Assembly (NCBI RefSeq): GCF_020911925.1
Contig: NZ_CP087134.1
Coordinates: forward strand, 2,666,001-2,730,000
Origin: Flavobacterium cupriresistens
GTDB taxonomy: Bacteria > Bacteroidota > Bacteroidia > Flavobacteriales > Flavobacteriaceae
Direction: 5' to 3'
DNA: 64,000 bases
Part shown: piece by piece, positions 35,015 through 44,265 of the stretch
Position numbering within the stretch: the first letter of the stretch is position 1
Layout: each line of letters starts with the position of its first letter
Notes under the pieces: model-generated
Told to the model about the DNA's origin: nothing
What the model saw: the letters and a program-made list of their open reading frames with translations, nothing else
The model's database searches: none
Position numbers and translations under genes: made by a program

Positions 35015-36220
35015 TTAATTTAAAATCTTCTCGATGGCATTATTAATTCGAATTAAATCTTCTTCGAGACTTCCGTGATAACTTCGTCGGTATTCGTTGA
35101 TCAAAAATACAAGTTCGCGGATGTCTTTTTCCTCTTTTCCTGATTTGTGATGCAGTTTCTGGATAAAAGTATCGTCGAGTTTTGTAGTGTCGATTAGGTA
35201 CTCATTTCGTATTCTTTCGAGGAAATAAATGATTTTTTTATCGATAATGTTATCATGATCGCCTTCCTGGTAGTATAAGTTTCCGATAGTTTTGGTAAAA
35301 TCAACGGTTAAGTTAGGGAGCGGTTTTAAGATTGGAACGATTCTCTGTTTTCGTTTGGCATTAAAAAGAATAAAAATCAGGATTCCAATTAGCAACAGGT
35401 ACCACGCCCATTTTAGTGCGGGCTGACTTAAAATGTATCGCAACGGCGAATCAGAAATGGATTCGCTGTTTTGTCCTTTGGTGTACCAGTAAATGTTTCC
35501 CTTTGGCATATACGAAAGTACATTTTCGGCATACTGATAATGATCCTTTTTTAATAAATGGTAGTTGGTAAAAGCAACAGGTTGCATGTGCAAATAAAAA
35601 TAGCCACCCGAATAAGGGACTTTTATAAAGTTGACATGTTTTTCTTTTTGATTTCCCTGATAGCCCAAAATGGTAGTCGTTGCCGTATCTATTTTTGTGA
35701 AATAATTTTCAATACCAACATCTTTAAGCAGGTATTTTTTGGAACTTACTTTTGCGTTAGCCATCCAGACCTTTGCATTAGGCGCAGCTTGAAAGTTGGT
35801 GTTTATCTCAATCTTCAAACTATCTAATATGGACTGGGGAAATGTTTTCATGCTCAAAAAAGCATTATTTCCATGAGATACAAAGTAAAAAAGTTCGGTT
35901 ATGGACTGATCGTCAATATCGCCAAGTTCGGCTATATTGAAAAAAGTACCTTTAATGCTGTATTTTCCGGAAATGGTATCGGGAATGTATTTTGAATCTA
36001 AAAACTCATAAGGAGTTATAGTAGCTATGCGTTCGATTTTTTGCTTTTTTAGTAAGCCACCAATTTCTTTGTCAAAAACATATAATCCGTATGGAATTTT
36101 ATCATTGACAGAGTAGGTTGGTCTCCAATCGATCGGTTTGGGTTTATTGGCACTGGTTATTACAATAAGAGCAAAAACAAAAACCAGAATAGCGATGTAA
36201 ATTTTGACGGATTTATTCAT
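35015..36220 (-). CDS. DUF4350 membrane protein of the MoxR cluster
   Basis: A 401-residue protein with an N-terminal helix (residues 6-24), an extracytoplasmic DUF4350 domain (DWRPTYSVNDKIPYGLYVFDKE, FYFVSHGNNAFLS) and a second membrane helix near 273-290 (AWYLLLIGILIFILF). A short cytoplasmic tail follows. Its ATG lies inside the last 8 bases of the DUF4129 gene, showing translational coupling. It belongs to the conserved cluster; no biochemical role is known. Confidence 0.82.
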   Translation of the reverse strand: MNKSVKIYIAILVFVFALIVITSANKPKPIDWRPTYSVNDKIPYGLYVFDKEIGGLLKKQKIERIATITPYEFLDSKYIPDTISGKYSIKGTFFNIAELGDIDDQSITELFYFVSHGNNAFLSMKTFPQSILDSLKIEINTNFQAAPNAKVWMANAKVSSKKYLLKDVGIENYFTKIDTATTTILGYQGNQKEKHVNFIKVPYSGGYFYLHMQPVAFTNYHLLKKDHYQYAENVLSYMPKGNIYWYTKGQNSESISDSPLRYILSQPALKWAWYLLLIGILIFILFNAKRKQRIVPILKPLPNLTVDFTKTIGNLYYQEGDHDNIIDKKIIYFLERIRNEYLIDTTKLDDTFIQKLHHKSGKEEKDIRELVFLINEYRRSYHGSLEEDLIRINNAIEKILN

Positions 36221-36986
36221 TGCTAAAGGTTTTTATTGAATTCTTAAAACGGTTTTCTGCTTTTTTGAAAGTGGTTTCATCAATTTCAAATTCGCCATAC
36301 CAAATATAGTTGTACAAATAGGATAAATAAGTGAACTCTTCTTTATAAACGGGACTTTGAAGCTCGTATAAATAATCGGAGTTGGTTTTTTCGATATCCC
36401 ATTCGATATAATGGTTTTGCGCCATAACTTTTAATAACCAAAGGTAATAGTAGCGTATTGCGATTCTTCTTTCTCCTTTTTCGATACTCTCCTGAATGAG
36501 TTTTTTGAAATCTAACAGATGTATGTTTTTCTCGAGTTCAGAATAATAGATGGTCTTTTTATGAGAATCTTTTCCGAAAATCCATTTACCTTCTTTATTA
36601 ATTATTGCTTTTACGATCAGATAGATTACAAAAACAATAATCAGTACGGCGAGCACTTTCAATAAAATAGACACAAAATTTAATGCGGCCTGCGGGTTGC
36701 TGAAAGTGAAGAGATTTCTTAAAATACTGGCCAGCCATTCTTTAAAATGATCCCAGAGATTTTTCTCAGGGGCTTTGTATTCGTATACAAAATCTGAGGA
36801 AGTATATTTTTTCTTGAAATCTGTATGAAAAGTTTTGGCCTCAACCGTATCCGAATCGATTATGATATCTTTCTCCGTATATTTTACCGAAGTAATTTTT
36901 GGCGGATCGACAGTCACCAAGGTATCTTGAGCATTTGTGATGCTAAAGAAAAAAAGAAAAGATAAAACAAAGAAAATTTTATTCAT
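36213..36986 (-). CDS. DUF4129 membrane protein of the MoxR cluster
   Basis: A 257-residue protein with signal peptide (residues 1-19), one central membrane helix (ILLKVLAVLIIVFVIYLIV, about 106-124) and a C-terminal DUF4129 segment (RRIAIRYYYLWLLKVMAQNHYIEW). DUF4129 domains often accompany transglutaminase-like and DUF58 proteins. It overlaps DUF4350 by 8 bases and follows SpoIIM by 12 bases. Confidence 0.82.
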   Translation of the reverse strand: MNKIFFVLSFLFFFSITNAQDTLVTVDPPKITSVKYTEKDIIIDSDTVEAKTFHTDFKKKYTSSDFVYEYKAPEKNLWDHFKEWLASILRNLFTFSNPQAALNFVSILLKVLAVLIIVFVIYLIVKAIINKEGKWIFGKDSHKKTIYYSELEKNIHLLDFKKLIQESIEKGERRIAIRYYYLWLLKVMAQNHYIEWDIEKTNSDYLYELQSPVYKEEFTYLSYLYNYIWYGEFEIDETTFKKAENRFKNSIKTFSNE

Positions 36987-36998
36987 TATCGGTACTGA

Positions 36999-37979
36999 TT
37001 AGATCAATTTGGCTGATAGTTGTTGTGTTTTTTTGTGTACGATAAAAGGATAAACCAAATAGTAAAAAGAGATGATACCTAAGGTTAACAGTATGATAAA
37101 ACTGCTTAATACGTTGGGCATATCGATTGAATATCGGGTGATAAAACCTTCAAGGAATCCTGCACCAATGGTAAAAGGAAAGGTGCTCAGGAAGATTTTG
37201 AAACTGTTTTTGAAACCTATTTTAAAAGAATTTACCCGGGAAAATGTCTTTGGAAACAATATTGAGGCTCCGAGAATAAATCCGGCAGCGGTTTCGATTA
37301 CGATGGCAAAAATTTCCATAGAACCATGAATCCAGATTCCACGAACGCTTTTCCAGAAAACACCTTGTTCGTAAAAAAAGTACTGAAAAGCCCCTAGCAT
37401 AATGCAGTTTTGCATGGCAATGTAAAAAGTGCCAATTCCTGCAAAAAGACCGTAAATATAACATCTGGCTCCTACATAAAGGTTGTTCATGGTGATGCCA
37501 ATAAAACTTCCCCAATTACTTCCAGAGGCATAAACGGCCATAGGATCTCCTTTTTTAATGTTTTCTAAAGTCATGTTTACATAACCGTCTCCTAAAATTA
37601 AGCGAACAAAATTAGTGTCGTATCGTGCCGAAATAACACCAATGCCCACCGTTATAAAAAATAAGACAAATGAATACAAGAGATATCTTCTGTATTCGTA
37701 CACCAGCAAAGGCACTTCGGTTCTGAAAAATTCCAGAAACCTGTTTTTCTCGGCTCGTTTGGTTTTGTAAATTTTCTGATAGATCTGTGAAGCCAAATGA
37801 TTTAGATAAACGACAGTCTTGCTTTTTGGGTAATACGTTTGGGCGTAAGACAAATCATTCATCATTTGAATGTACAAATTGGCTAACTCATCAGGATTTT
37901 TTTTAGCTTTACCGAAAATAGCTAGCTCAAATTCCAGCCATTTTTCTTTATTTTGTTTTATGAAGGCGATCTCTCTCAT
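36999..37979 (-). CDS. SpoIIM-like stage II sporulation M family membrane protein
   Basis: A 326-residue integral membrane protein. The N-terminus is soluble and helical (REIAFIKQNKEKWLEFELAI), followed by about six membrane helices from residue 105 with the SpoIIM segments NNLYVGARCYIYGLFAGIGTFY and WIHGSMEIFAIVIETAAGFILG. In non-sporulating Bacteroidota these proteins pair with RDD proteins. The first gene of the minus-strand MoxR cluster; the divergent RDD gene starts only 20 bases away. Confidence 0.87.
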   Translation of the reverse strand: MREIAFIKQNKEKWLEFELAIFGKAKKNPDELANLYIQMMNDLSYAQTYYPKSKTVVYLNHLASQIYQKIYKTKRAEKNRFLEFFRTEVPLLVYEYRRYLLYSFVLFFITVGIGVISARYDTNFVRLILGDGYVNMTLENIKKGDPMAVYASGSNWGSFIGITMNNLYVGARCYIYGLFAGIGTFYIAMQNCIMLGAFQYFFYEQGVFWKSVRGIWIHGSMEIFAIVIETAAGFILGASILFPKTFSRVNSFKIGFKNSFKIFLSTFPFTIGAGFLEGFITRYSIDMPNVLSSFIILLTLGIISFYYLVYPFIVHKKTQQLSAKLI

Positions 37980-37999
37980 TATGGGCTAAAATATAAAAT

Positions 38000-38743
38000 A
38001 TGTCAGAATTATCAATAAATACTACGCAAAATGTTAAAATAAATTTTATAGCAGCATCTGCCGGCGAGCGGATCGGCTCTTATTTTATCGATTTGATTAT
38101 TAAATTTGCCTATCTCATAGTCATTTACGGGATATTTTTTTACGCATTCCATTTAGATATGGCATTAGATGGTATGGATAACTGGTCCAGAATATCGATC
38201 CTTTTGCTGCTTTATTTCCCGGTTGTCATTTATTCGCTCACATTAGAAAGCATTTTTGAAGGTCAAACGATCGGAAAAAAGCTGGTTAAGATAAAAGTGG
38301 TGAAAATTGATGGCTATCAGGCCGGTTTTGGAGACTACTTGATGCGATGGTTTTTCAGACTTGTAGATATTTCTATTTTTAGCGGTGTTATTGCTTTGGT
38401 AGCTGTAGTTTCGAGTAAAAAAGGACAACGTTTGGGAGACATGGTGGCGGGAACTGCTGTTATTACTTTAAAGAATAAAATTAATATAAGTCATACCATT
38501 CTCGAAGAGATAGGAGACGCTTATATTCCGACTTATCCTTTGGTGATAAAATTGTCTGATAATGATATGCGAATTATAAAGGAAACATTTCAAAAAGCAG
38601 ATCTTAAAAACGACTATGAAACCATTACTAAATTGGTTACTAAAATTGAAAGTGTTACCGGAATCAAAAATCAATCCGGCAATGAACGTGATTTTCTAAG
38701 AGTAATTTTAAAAGATTATAATTTTTACACGCAGAATATGTAG
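38000..38743 (+). CDS. RDD-family membrane protein
   Basis: A 247-residue membrane protein with the RDD signature (AASAGERIGSYFIDLIIKFAYL; Arg-Asp positions near residue 24), three or four helices to about residue 140 and a soluble C-terminus of about 95 residues. GQTIGKKLVKIKVVKIDG and GDYLMRWFFRLVD are typical. RDD proteins are often found with SpoIIM and MoxR genes. It is transcribed away from that cluster across a 20-base gap, so its promoter must overlap the SpoIIM coding region or the transcript is almost leaderless. Confidence 0.88.
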   Translation: MSELSINTTQNVKINFIAASAGERIGSYFIDLIIKFAYLIVIYGIFFYAFHLDMALDGMDNWSRISILLLLYFPVVIYSLTLESIFEGQTIGKKLVKIKVVKIDGYQAGFGDYLMRWFFRLVDISIFSGVIALVAVVSSKKGQRLGDMVAGTAVITLKNKINISHTILEEIGDAYIPTYPLVIKLSDNDMRIIKETFQKADLKNDYETITKLVTKIESVTGIKNQSGNERDFLRVILKDYNFYTQNM

Positions 38744-39156
38744 GGGGCAGGGAACAAAATAAGGGTTGCCACGAATTTCAACAATTAACACGAATTATAA
38801 TAGTCGTCAAACTTTAAAAATTCGCGTCAATTCGCGGTAAAAAACTATTTTGAAGTGTTTTAAGAAAAACATAATTTTTTCGCATAGGCTTACGTGATTT
38901 ATTTGGAGTGAAACGTCTTTTTTAGGTTTTGTTGACTATGTCTCTATGTGGTGAAATTAATTGCATTCAAAAGGTATGACATATATCATTTTTTGCGAGC
39001 CTCTAAATTGATAACTTTGACTAATCAAATTGCAACAATTATAAGCGCATAAATACTGCTTATCAATTAATCTAGCAAGTAATAATATTGTTGTCTGTAT
39101 TTTGAATGGAGTCACCGAAAAGCCATAAGAGTAGGGTAATTTAAATGATTAAGATT
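38744..39156. repeat. Gene-free gap with a gccacgaattt element
   Basis: At 38768-38840 lies a copy of the element from 31266-31345 in inverted orientation, with degraded arms (gccacgaatttcaacaatta and ttcgcgtcaattcgcggt). The remaining 300 bases are AT-rich with no gene, tRNA-like fold or clear promoter that I can identify. Confidence 0.55.
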
Positions 39157-40023
39157 ATGAAAACTACAAAGTTTTTTGCGATAATTATGTTATTGGTTAC
39201 GATTGCAGGTTTTGCTCAAAATGGAAGCAAAAAGTTAGATAAAATAATAAAACGTGACTACCAGATTATTGAATGTACTATTGCAAAAATGTCTGATAAA
39301 ACGGTAGAATATTCTTTACCGGGTGAGACGTTGCAAATTTCACTGGATATCTCCCAAATTGCCAGAATTGATTTTGCCAGTGGTCGTTCTCAGACCTTTG
39401 ATGTTTCTACAACCAGTAATGTGGTAAGTAGCACTAATACAAACAGCAACTCAAATCAAACGCTAGCCAGTGCCGATATGAAGCCCAATACTATTGCGGT
39501 ATTGCCCGTTCCTTATGTAAATGCGGACAATCTGCAAAGTTCTGAGGAGATGTCTAAATTTGCTCAAAACGATCTTTATAACAAATTATTAGATAAGTCT
39601 TCTAATATTTTCCCGCTTACGGTTCAGGATTTGCGAACAACAAACAGTTTGTTGCACAAAGCCGGAATTGATTATAAAAACATTGACGAAACTCCGATTG
39701 AAGACCTTCAAAAAATTCTTGGTGTTGACAACATCGTGGCTGCCAAAATTTCTTTTACAACGGCCGAAAGCGCAACATCAGTAGCCTATAATAGTGGGAA
39801 TGCTAAAATTAGCGATAACAATAAAAAGGTAAAAACAAGCGATATTGGGACAACCAGTACCAATACCCAGACGTATTACTACTACACAGTATATTTTGAT
39901 ATGTACAAAAACAACACAAAAATATATTCTCAAACCAGAAAACCTTTGTTCAGTATAAAAGACAGTTGGATCGATTCTGTTTCGTATTTATTGAAAAGAA
40001 GTCCGATTTATACCAAAAAATAA
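39157..40023 (+). CDS. Exported protein with a CsgG/TolB-like segment, function unknown
   Basis: I start at the ATG at 39157 (MKTTKFFAIIMLLVTIAGFAQ, signal peptide), four codons after an alternative ATG. The first part (KLDKIIKRDYQIIECTIAKM, SDKTVEYSLPG) resembles the small beta domain that many Bacteroidota proteins carry to sense or bind at the envelope. After a Ser/Thr/Asn linker (about 92-110), NTIAVLPVPYVNADNLQSSE and KILGVDNIVAAKISF resemble the periplasmic CsgG-like domains that start with IAVLPF. The match is weak. It stands alone between repeats and the TRIC-type channel gene. Confidence 0.6.
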   Translation: MKTTKFFAIIMLLVTIAGFAQNGSKKLDKIIKRDYQIIECTIAKMSDKTVEYSLPGETLQISLDISQIARIDFASGRSQTFDVSTTSNVVSSTNTNSNSNQTLASADMKPNTIAVLPVPYVNADNLQSSEEMSKFAQNDLYNKLLDKSSNIFPLTVQDLRTTNSLLHKAGIDYKNIDETPIEDLQKILGVDNIVAAKISFTTAESATSVAYNSGNAKISDNNKKVKTSDIGTTSTNTQTYYYYTVYFDMYKNNTKIYSQTRKPLFSIKDSWIDSVSYLLKRSPIYTKK

Positions 40024-40119
40024 TGGCGAGTTCGCTGTAAAAACAAGGAATAAAGTAAAATAATTTAGTCAAATCTTTGTACCTATGCACCTTTGAATCT
40101 TAGTAACTAAAAATAAAAA

Positions 40120-40722
40120 ATGTTCCATTTATTAGACCTGATCGGTACGATGGCCTTTGCGATGTCCGGCGCTTTAACAGCAATGCATAAAAAATTAGAC
40201 CCGTTTGGGGTTTTTATTATTGCTTTTGTTACAGCCGTTGGAGGAGGAACCCTGCGTGATGTTTTAATAGGCAGAACGCCGGTTGGATGGATGAAAGATC
40301 TGCAATATGTTTACGTTATTACTTTCGGGTTTTTTCTGGCCATTCTTTTCAGAAAAAAGTTTGACAGACTACGAACTTCTTTGTTTCTTTTTGATACCAT
40401 CGGGTTGGGCGTTTTTACCTTAATTGGATTAGAAAAAGGAATTTCAATTGGTTTACATCCCATAATTTGTATTGCTCTTGGCACCATGACGGCTTGTTTT
40501 GGAGGTGTTATTCGTGATATTTTATGTACGGAGATTCCAACAATCTTCAGAAGAGAAATTTATGCTACGATCTGTATTTTAGGAGGAGCCGTTTTCTTTA
40601 TACTAAAAAAAATGAATCTGGAGGATGATCTTTTGTATTTGATAACTTCTTTGGTAATCATTATAGTGAGGCTGATGGCGGTAAAATACAAATGGTATCT
40701 GAAAGCATTTGATCACAAATAG
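40120..40722 (+). CDS. TRIC/YadS (UPF0126) family membrane protein
   Basis: A 200-residue membrane protein with seven helices and the two-fold repeat of the YadS family: GTMAFAMSGALTAMHKKLDPFG followed by VTAVGGGTLRDVLIG in the first half, and GTMTACFGGVIRDIL in the second half. Prokaryotic relatives of TRIC cation channels have this fold. The ion or substrate here is not known. It precedes the glycan locus by 11 bases and may or may not belong to it. Confidence 0.87.
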   Translation: MFHLLDLIGTMAFAMSGALTAMHKKLDPFGVFIIAFVTAVGGGTLRDVLIGRTPVGWMKDLQYVYVITFGFFLAILFRKKFDRLRTSLFLFDTIGLGVFTLIGLEKGISIGLHPIICIALGTMTACFGGVIRDILCTEIPTIFRREIYATICILGGAVFFILKKMNLEDDLLYLITSLVIIIVRLMAVKYKWYLKAFDHK

Positions 40723-40733
40723 TTAAATCAGGG

Positions 40734-41711
40734 ATGACGAAATATACGGTAAAAAAATACGATCAAAATGATTTTGCAATTTGGAATGACTTCCTTGCGA
40801 AGGCCAAAAATGCAACTTTTTTATTTCATCGTAATTTTATGCAGTATCATCAGGATCGTTTTGAAGATTTTTCGCTTCTTGTTTTTAAAAATGAAAAATT
40901 AATAGCGGTTTTACCGGCTAATAAAGAAGGTGATTTGGTGTATTCGCATCAGGGACTTACCTACGGAGGCTTGGTTTATAAGGATCAGACCAAGTTGAGC
41001 ACAGTGCTTGCTGTTTTTCAGTCTGTTCTGTTTTTTTTGAATGAAAGTGGAATTCAAAAAATAATTGTTAAAACGCTTCCTTCAATTTATCATTTAAAAC
41101 CCGCCGAAGAAATTTTATATGTTTTGTTTGTAGCTCAAGGGAAGTTGATCCGTCGGGATTCCCTTTCTGTTATTGATTTGTCGCAAAAAAATACGGTTTC
41201 AAAAATTAGAAAAAGAGGTTTTCAAAAAGCAGTTTCAAATCAGTTGCATATCAAAGAAGAAAATGATTTTGAATTGTTCTGGAATGAAATTCTGATTCCC
41301 AATCTGGATAAAAAACACAAGGCAATACCGGTTCATTCCTTAGAAGAAATTAGTCGGTTAAAGGTACTTTTTCCCGATAATATTCGTCAGTTTAACGTTT
41401 ATTTTGAAGACAAAATCGTAGGGGGAACAACTGTTTTTGAAACAGAAACAGTAGCACACTGCCAGTATATTTCGAAGTTGGAACAAGACGATCGTTTAGG
41501 AAGTTTAGATTTTTTATATCAACATCTTATTCAGGAAAGATATGCCAAAAAGCGTTTTTTTGACTTTGGGATTTCTAATGAAAATCAGGGCAAAAAACTA
41601 AATGAAGGATTGTCCTATTGGAAGGAAAGCTTCGGAGCCAGCACTATAATTCACGATTTTTACGAAGTTGAAACTTCCAATTATAGCTTACTAAATAACG
41701 TTTTGATATGA
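40734..41711 (+). CDS. FemAB/GNAT-like acyltransferase of the glycan locus
   Basis: A 325-residue cytoplasmic protein with the two-lobe GNAT-like fold of the FemAB/BioF2 type: WNDFLAKAKNATFLFHRNFM at the start, VIDLSQKNTVSKIRKRGFQKA in the middle and FFDFGISNENQGKKLNEGL at the end. Such proteins in sugar clusters transfer acyl groups to amino sugars or lipid-linked intermediates. It overlaps the DegT aminotransferase gene by four bases (ATGA), so the two probably act in the same pathway, N-acylation of an amino sugar. The substrate is inferred from context only. Confidence 0.75.
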   Translation: MTKYTVKKYDQNDFAIWNDFLAKAKNATFLFHRNFMQYHQDRFEDFSLLVFKNEKLIAVLPANKEGDLVYSHQGLTYGGLVYKDQTKLSTVLAVFQSVLFFLNESGIQKIIVKTLPSIYHLKPAEEILYVLFVAQGKLIRRDSLSVIDLSQKNTVSKIRKRGFQKAVSNQLHIKEENDFELFWNEILIPNLDKKHKAIPVHSLEEISRLKVLFPDNIRQFNVYFEDKIVGGTTVFETETVAHCQYISKLEQDDRLGSLDFLYQHLIQERYAKKRFFDFGISNENQGKKLNEGLSYWKESFGASTIIHDFYEVETSNYSLLNNVLI

Positions 41712-42829
41712 TTTCTTTTTTAGATCTGAAAAAAATAAACGAGCCGTACGAAGCTGCTTTTCAGGAAAAACTGAAATCGGTTTTGCATAACGGCTGGTAT
41801 ATATTAGGGAAAGAAACCGAGACATTTGAAAAGGCTTTTGCTAAATATTGTAATGCTGAATATTGTATTGGAGTGGGGAATGGTCTGGATGCTTTGACAT
41901 TGATTTTTAAAGCCTATATTCAATTAGGGAAACTCCGAAAAGGAGACGAAGTTATTGTTCCTGCCAATACCTATATTGCGAGTATTTTAGCCATTTTGCA
42001 AGCCGATTTGGTTCCGGTTTTAGTCGAACCCAAATTAGAGACCTATACGCTAAATCCGGATTTAATTTCGGAAAAAATCACTTCAAAAACGAAAGCCATT
42101 TTAGCAGTTCATTTGTATGGTCAATTGGCAGAAATGGATCAGATCAATGCCATTGCAAGAGAGAATAATTTGTTAATTATTGAAGATGCAGCACAGTCTC
42201 ACGGGGCAGGAAAAAGTTTAAAGTTTAAAGTCGAAAGTCAAAAGACTCGAAACAACAATCTACAATCAGCAGTCGCCTACAGCTTTTATCCGGGGAAAAA
42301 TTTGGGAGCTTTAGGCGATGGTGGAGCTATTACAACAAATGACCCCAAATTGGCAAAAGTGCTGTTTTCACTACGCAATTACGGTTCTGAAAAAAAATAT
42401 TATAATGAATTTATTGGTGTAAATTCGAGATTAGACGAATTGCAAGCTGCTTTTTTGAACTTAAAACTGCCCAATTTAGATCTTGATAATGATAAACGTC
42501 GTGTCATTGCAAAACGGTATTTGGCAGAAATTAAAAACGATAAAATAATACTTCCTGTTTGGGATTTGTCGAAAAATCATGTGTTTCATTTATTTGTTGT
42601 TCGAACAAGAAATAGAGAAGATTTGCAAGAATATTTAGTACGAAACAATATTCAGACGGTTATTCATTATCCAATTCCGCCACATCAACAGCATGCATTC
42701 CCGAATTGGAATCAGTTATCGTTTCCGATTACGGAGAAAATTCATGATGAAGTTTTGAGTTTGCCAATGAGCCCGGTCTTGACGGATTCAGAAGTAGATT
42801 TTATTGTTGAGATTTTAAATAAGTATTAA
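41708..42829 (+). CDS. DegT/DnrJ/EryC1 sugar aminotransferase (FdtB-like)
   Basis: A 373-residue PLP enzyme that aminates a nucleotide-linked keto sugar. Visible features: GVGNGLDALTLIF, NTYIASILAILQADLVPV, EDAAQSHGAG (PLP-binding Asp), the Schiff-base Lys in SFYPGKNLGALGDGGAI, and NSRLDELQAAFL. The FdtA-like ketoisomerase gene at 60563 would supply a 3-keto-6-deoxy sugar, so the product may be a dTDP-3-amino-3,6-dideoxyhexose. Odd: between the HGAG and the SFYPG motifs there is a 20-residue hydrophilic stretch (KSLKFKVESQKTRNNNLQSA) whose DNA looks like a flavobacterial intergenic repeat. Confidence 0.88.
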   Translation: MISFLDLKKINEPYEAAFQEKLKSVLHNGWYILGKETETFEKAFAKYCNAEYCIGVGNGLDALTLIFKAYIQLGKLRKGDEVIVPANTYIASILAILQADLVPVLVEPKLETYTLNPDLISEKITSKTKAILAVHLYGQLAEMDQINAIARENNLLIIEDAAQSHGAGKSLKFKVESQKTRNNNLQSAVAYSFYPGKNLGALGDGGAITTNDPKLAKVLFSLRNYGSEKKYYNEFIGVNSRLDELQAAFLNLKLPNLDLDNDKRRVIAKRYLAEIKNDKIILPVWDLSKNHVFHLFVVRTRNREDLQEYLVRNNIQTVIHYPIPPHQQHAFPNWNQLSFPITEKIHDEVLSLPMSPVLTDSEVDFIVEILNKY

Positions 42830-42845
42830 TTTTGATTGGATAAAA

Positions 42846-44162
42846 ATGGCACAATTAAAATTATTTATTAAAAAGTTCGTACCTGAAATACTATGGATTT
42901 CGTTAATCAGGATTTATAATTTCACCAAATTAAGAGCTGCTTTTGATTGGTATGAAATCAAACAAGCACCTAAAAAGCACCGAAAAGCACTTCAGCTTGT
43001 GAGAGGAAAAGAAAAAGTAAAAGTTGCTTTCTTTTTGACTCATGAATCAGTTTGGAAATATGATGTTCTTTTTGATTTAATGCTAAAACATCCAAAATTT
43101 GAACCATTTCTATTCGTTTGTCCTGTGGTAGATTATGGCGTGGAAAACATGCAGTTTGAAATGGATAAAACATTCAGAGCTTTTAAAAATAAAGGCTATG
43201 ATGTTATTAAAACCTATGATAATGAAGCAAAAAAGTACTTGGATATAAAAAAAAGTTTCGAACCGGACCTTGTGTTTTATACCAATCCGTACGAAGGATT
43301 GCAGGATTATCGGTATTACATAAAACAGTTTTCAAGAACCTTAACTTGTTATGTACCTTATGCTGTTATGACAGTTAATTTTGAATTTATTTATAATTTA
43401 AATTTTCATAATCTTGTTTGGAAAATTTTTGCCGAAACTCCACTTCATAAAGAAATCGCATTGCAAAAACAAAAAAATAAAGGAAGGAATACTATTGTAA
43501 CAGGCTATCCGGGATTCGATCCGTTATTAATCAATAAAAATCTAAATCATACAGTTTGGAAAAATAAAAATTTAGCGCTGAAAAAGATTATATGGGCACC
43601 ACATCATTCAATGACTGAGTTGAATAGAGTAGCAAATTTTTTAGAATACCATGACTTTTTTTTAGAATTGGCTGAAAAGTATAAGGATAAGGTACAAATT
43701 GCATTTAAACCACACCATCTGTTAAGAGTTAAATTAGAACAAGACGTTAATTGGGGCAAAGAAAAAACAGACAACTATTATAATAAATGGTCAAGCTTAG
43801 AGAATGGCCAATTTGACAATGGTGATTATATAGCTCTTTTTTTAACTTCAGATGCATTGATTCACGATTGCGGTTCATTTATGGGGGAATATCTGATCAC
43901 AGGAAAGCCTTCCCTTTTTATGGTCAGAGAGGAATCGGTTATGGAATACTGGAATGTTTTTGGGGAGAAAGCAGTAGCAGCGCATTATCAGTCCAGAAAT
44001 AAAAAACAGGTAGTCGATTTTATTGAAAAAGTGGTATTGAATGAAAAGGATTGGATGAAAGAAGAACGTGATAATTTTGTTCAGAATATTTTAATTCCAA
44101 AAAATAGAAAGACTGCTTCTGAAAACATATTGGAGTATTTAGAGCGTCAAATCTTTTCGTAA
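42846..44162 (+). CDS. CDP-glycerol glycerophosphotransferase-like protein
   Basis: A 438-residue protein. The C-terminal 250 residues match the TagF/TagB-type GT-B fold: TGYPGFDPLL, IIWAPHHSM, IAFKPHHLLRVKLEQ and TSDALIHDCGSFMGEYLITGKPSLFMV. The N-terminal half (KVKVAFFLTHESVWKYDVLFDLML) is a variable acceptor domain. Such proteins add glycerol-phosphate or similar phospho-alditols to glycans. It is consistent with a decorated surface polysaccharide; the donor is not proven. It lies 16 bases after the aminotransferase. Confidence 0.8.
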   Translation: MAQLKLFIKKFVPEILWISLIRIYNFTKLRAAFDWYEIKQAPKKHRKALQLVRGKEKVKVAFFLTHESVWKYDVLFDLMLKHPKFEPFLFVCPVVDYGVENMQFEMDKTFRAFKNKGYDVIKTYDNEAKKYLDIKKSFEPDLVFYTNPYEGLQDYRYYIKQFSRTLTCYVPYAVMTVNFEFIYNLNFHNLVWKIFAETPLHKEIALQKQKNKGRNTIVTGYPGFDPLLINKNLNHTVWKNKNLALKKIIWAPHHSMTELNRVANFLEYHDFFLELAEKYKDKVQIAFKPHHLLRVKLEQDVNWGKEKTDNYYNKWSSLENGQFDNGDYIALFLTSDALIHDCGSFMGEYLITGKPSLFMVREESVMEYWNVFGEKAVAAHYQSRNKKQVVDFIEKVVLNEKDWMKEERDNFVQNILIPKNRKTASENILEYLERQIFS

Positions 44163-44265
44163 TTTAAAACTGTATTTTTACTTTTTTTAAAACAAGTAAT
44201 AATGAGGATAAAAGTCATAATTGGATTGAAAAAAGTTAAATACAACTAAATTTTAATTGTCTTAA

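Noticed and set aside
38744..39156. Possible tRNA or small RNA gene in the gap
   Set aside because: I could not find a cloverleaf, a CCA-adjacent stem or a terminator-bounded transcript. The only structure is the gccacgaattt element.
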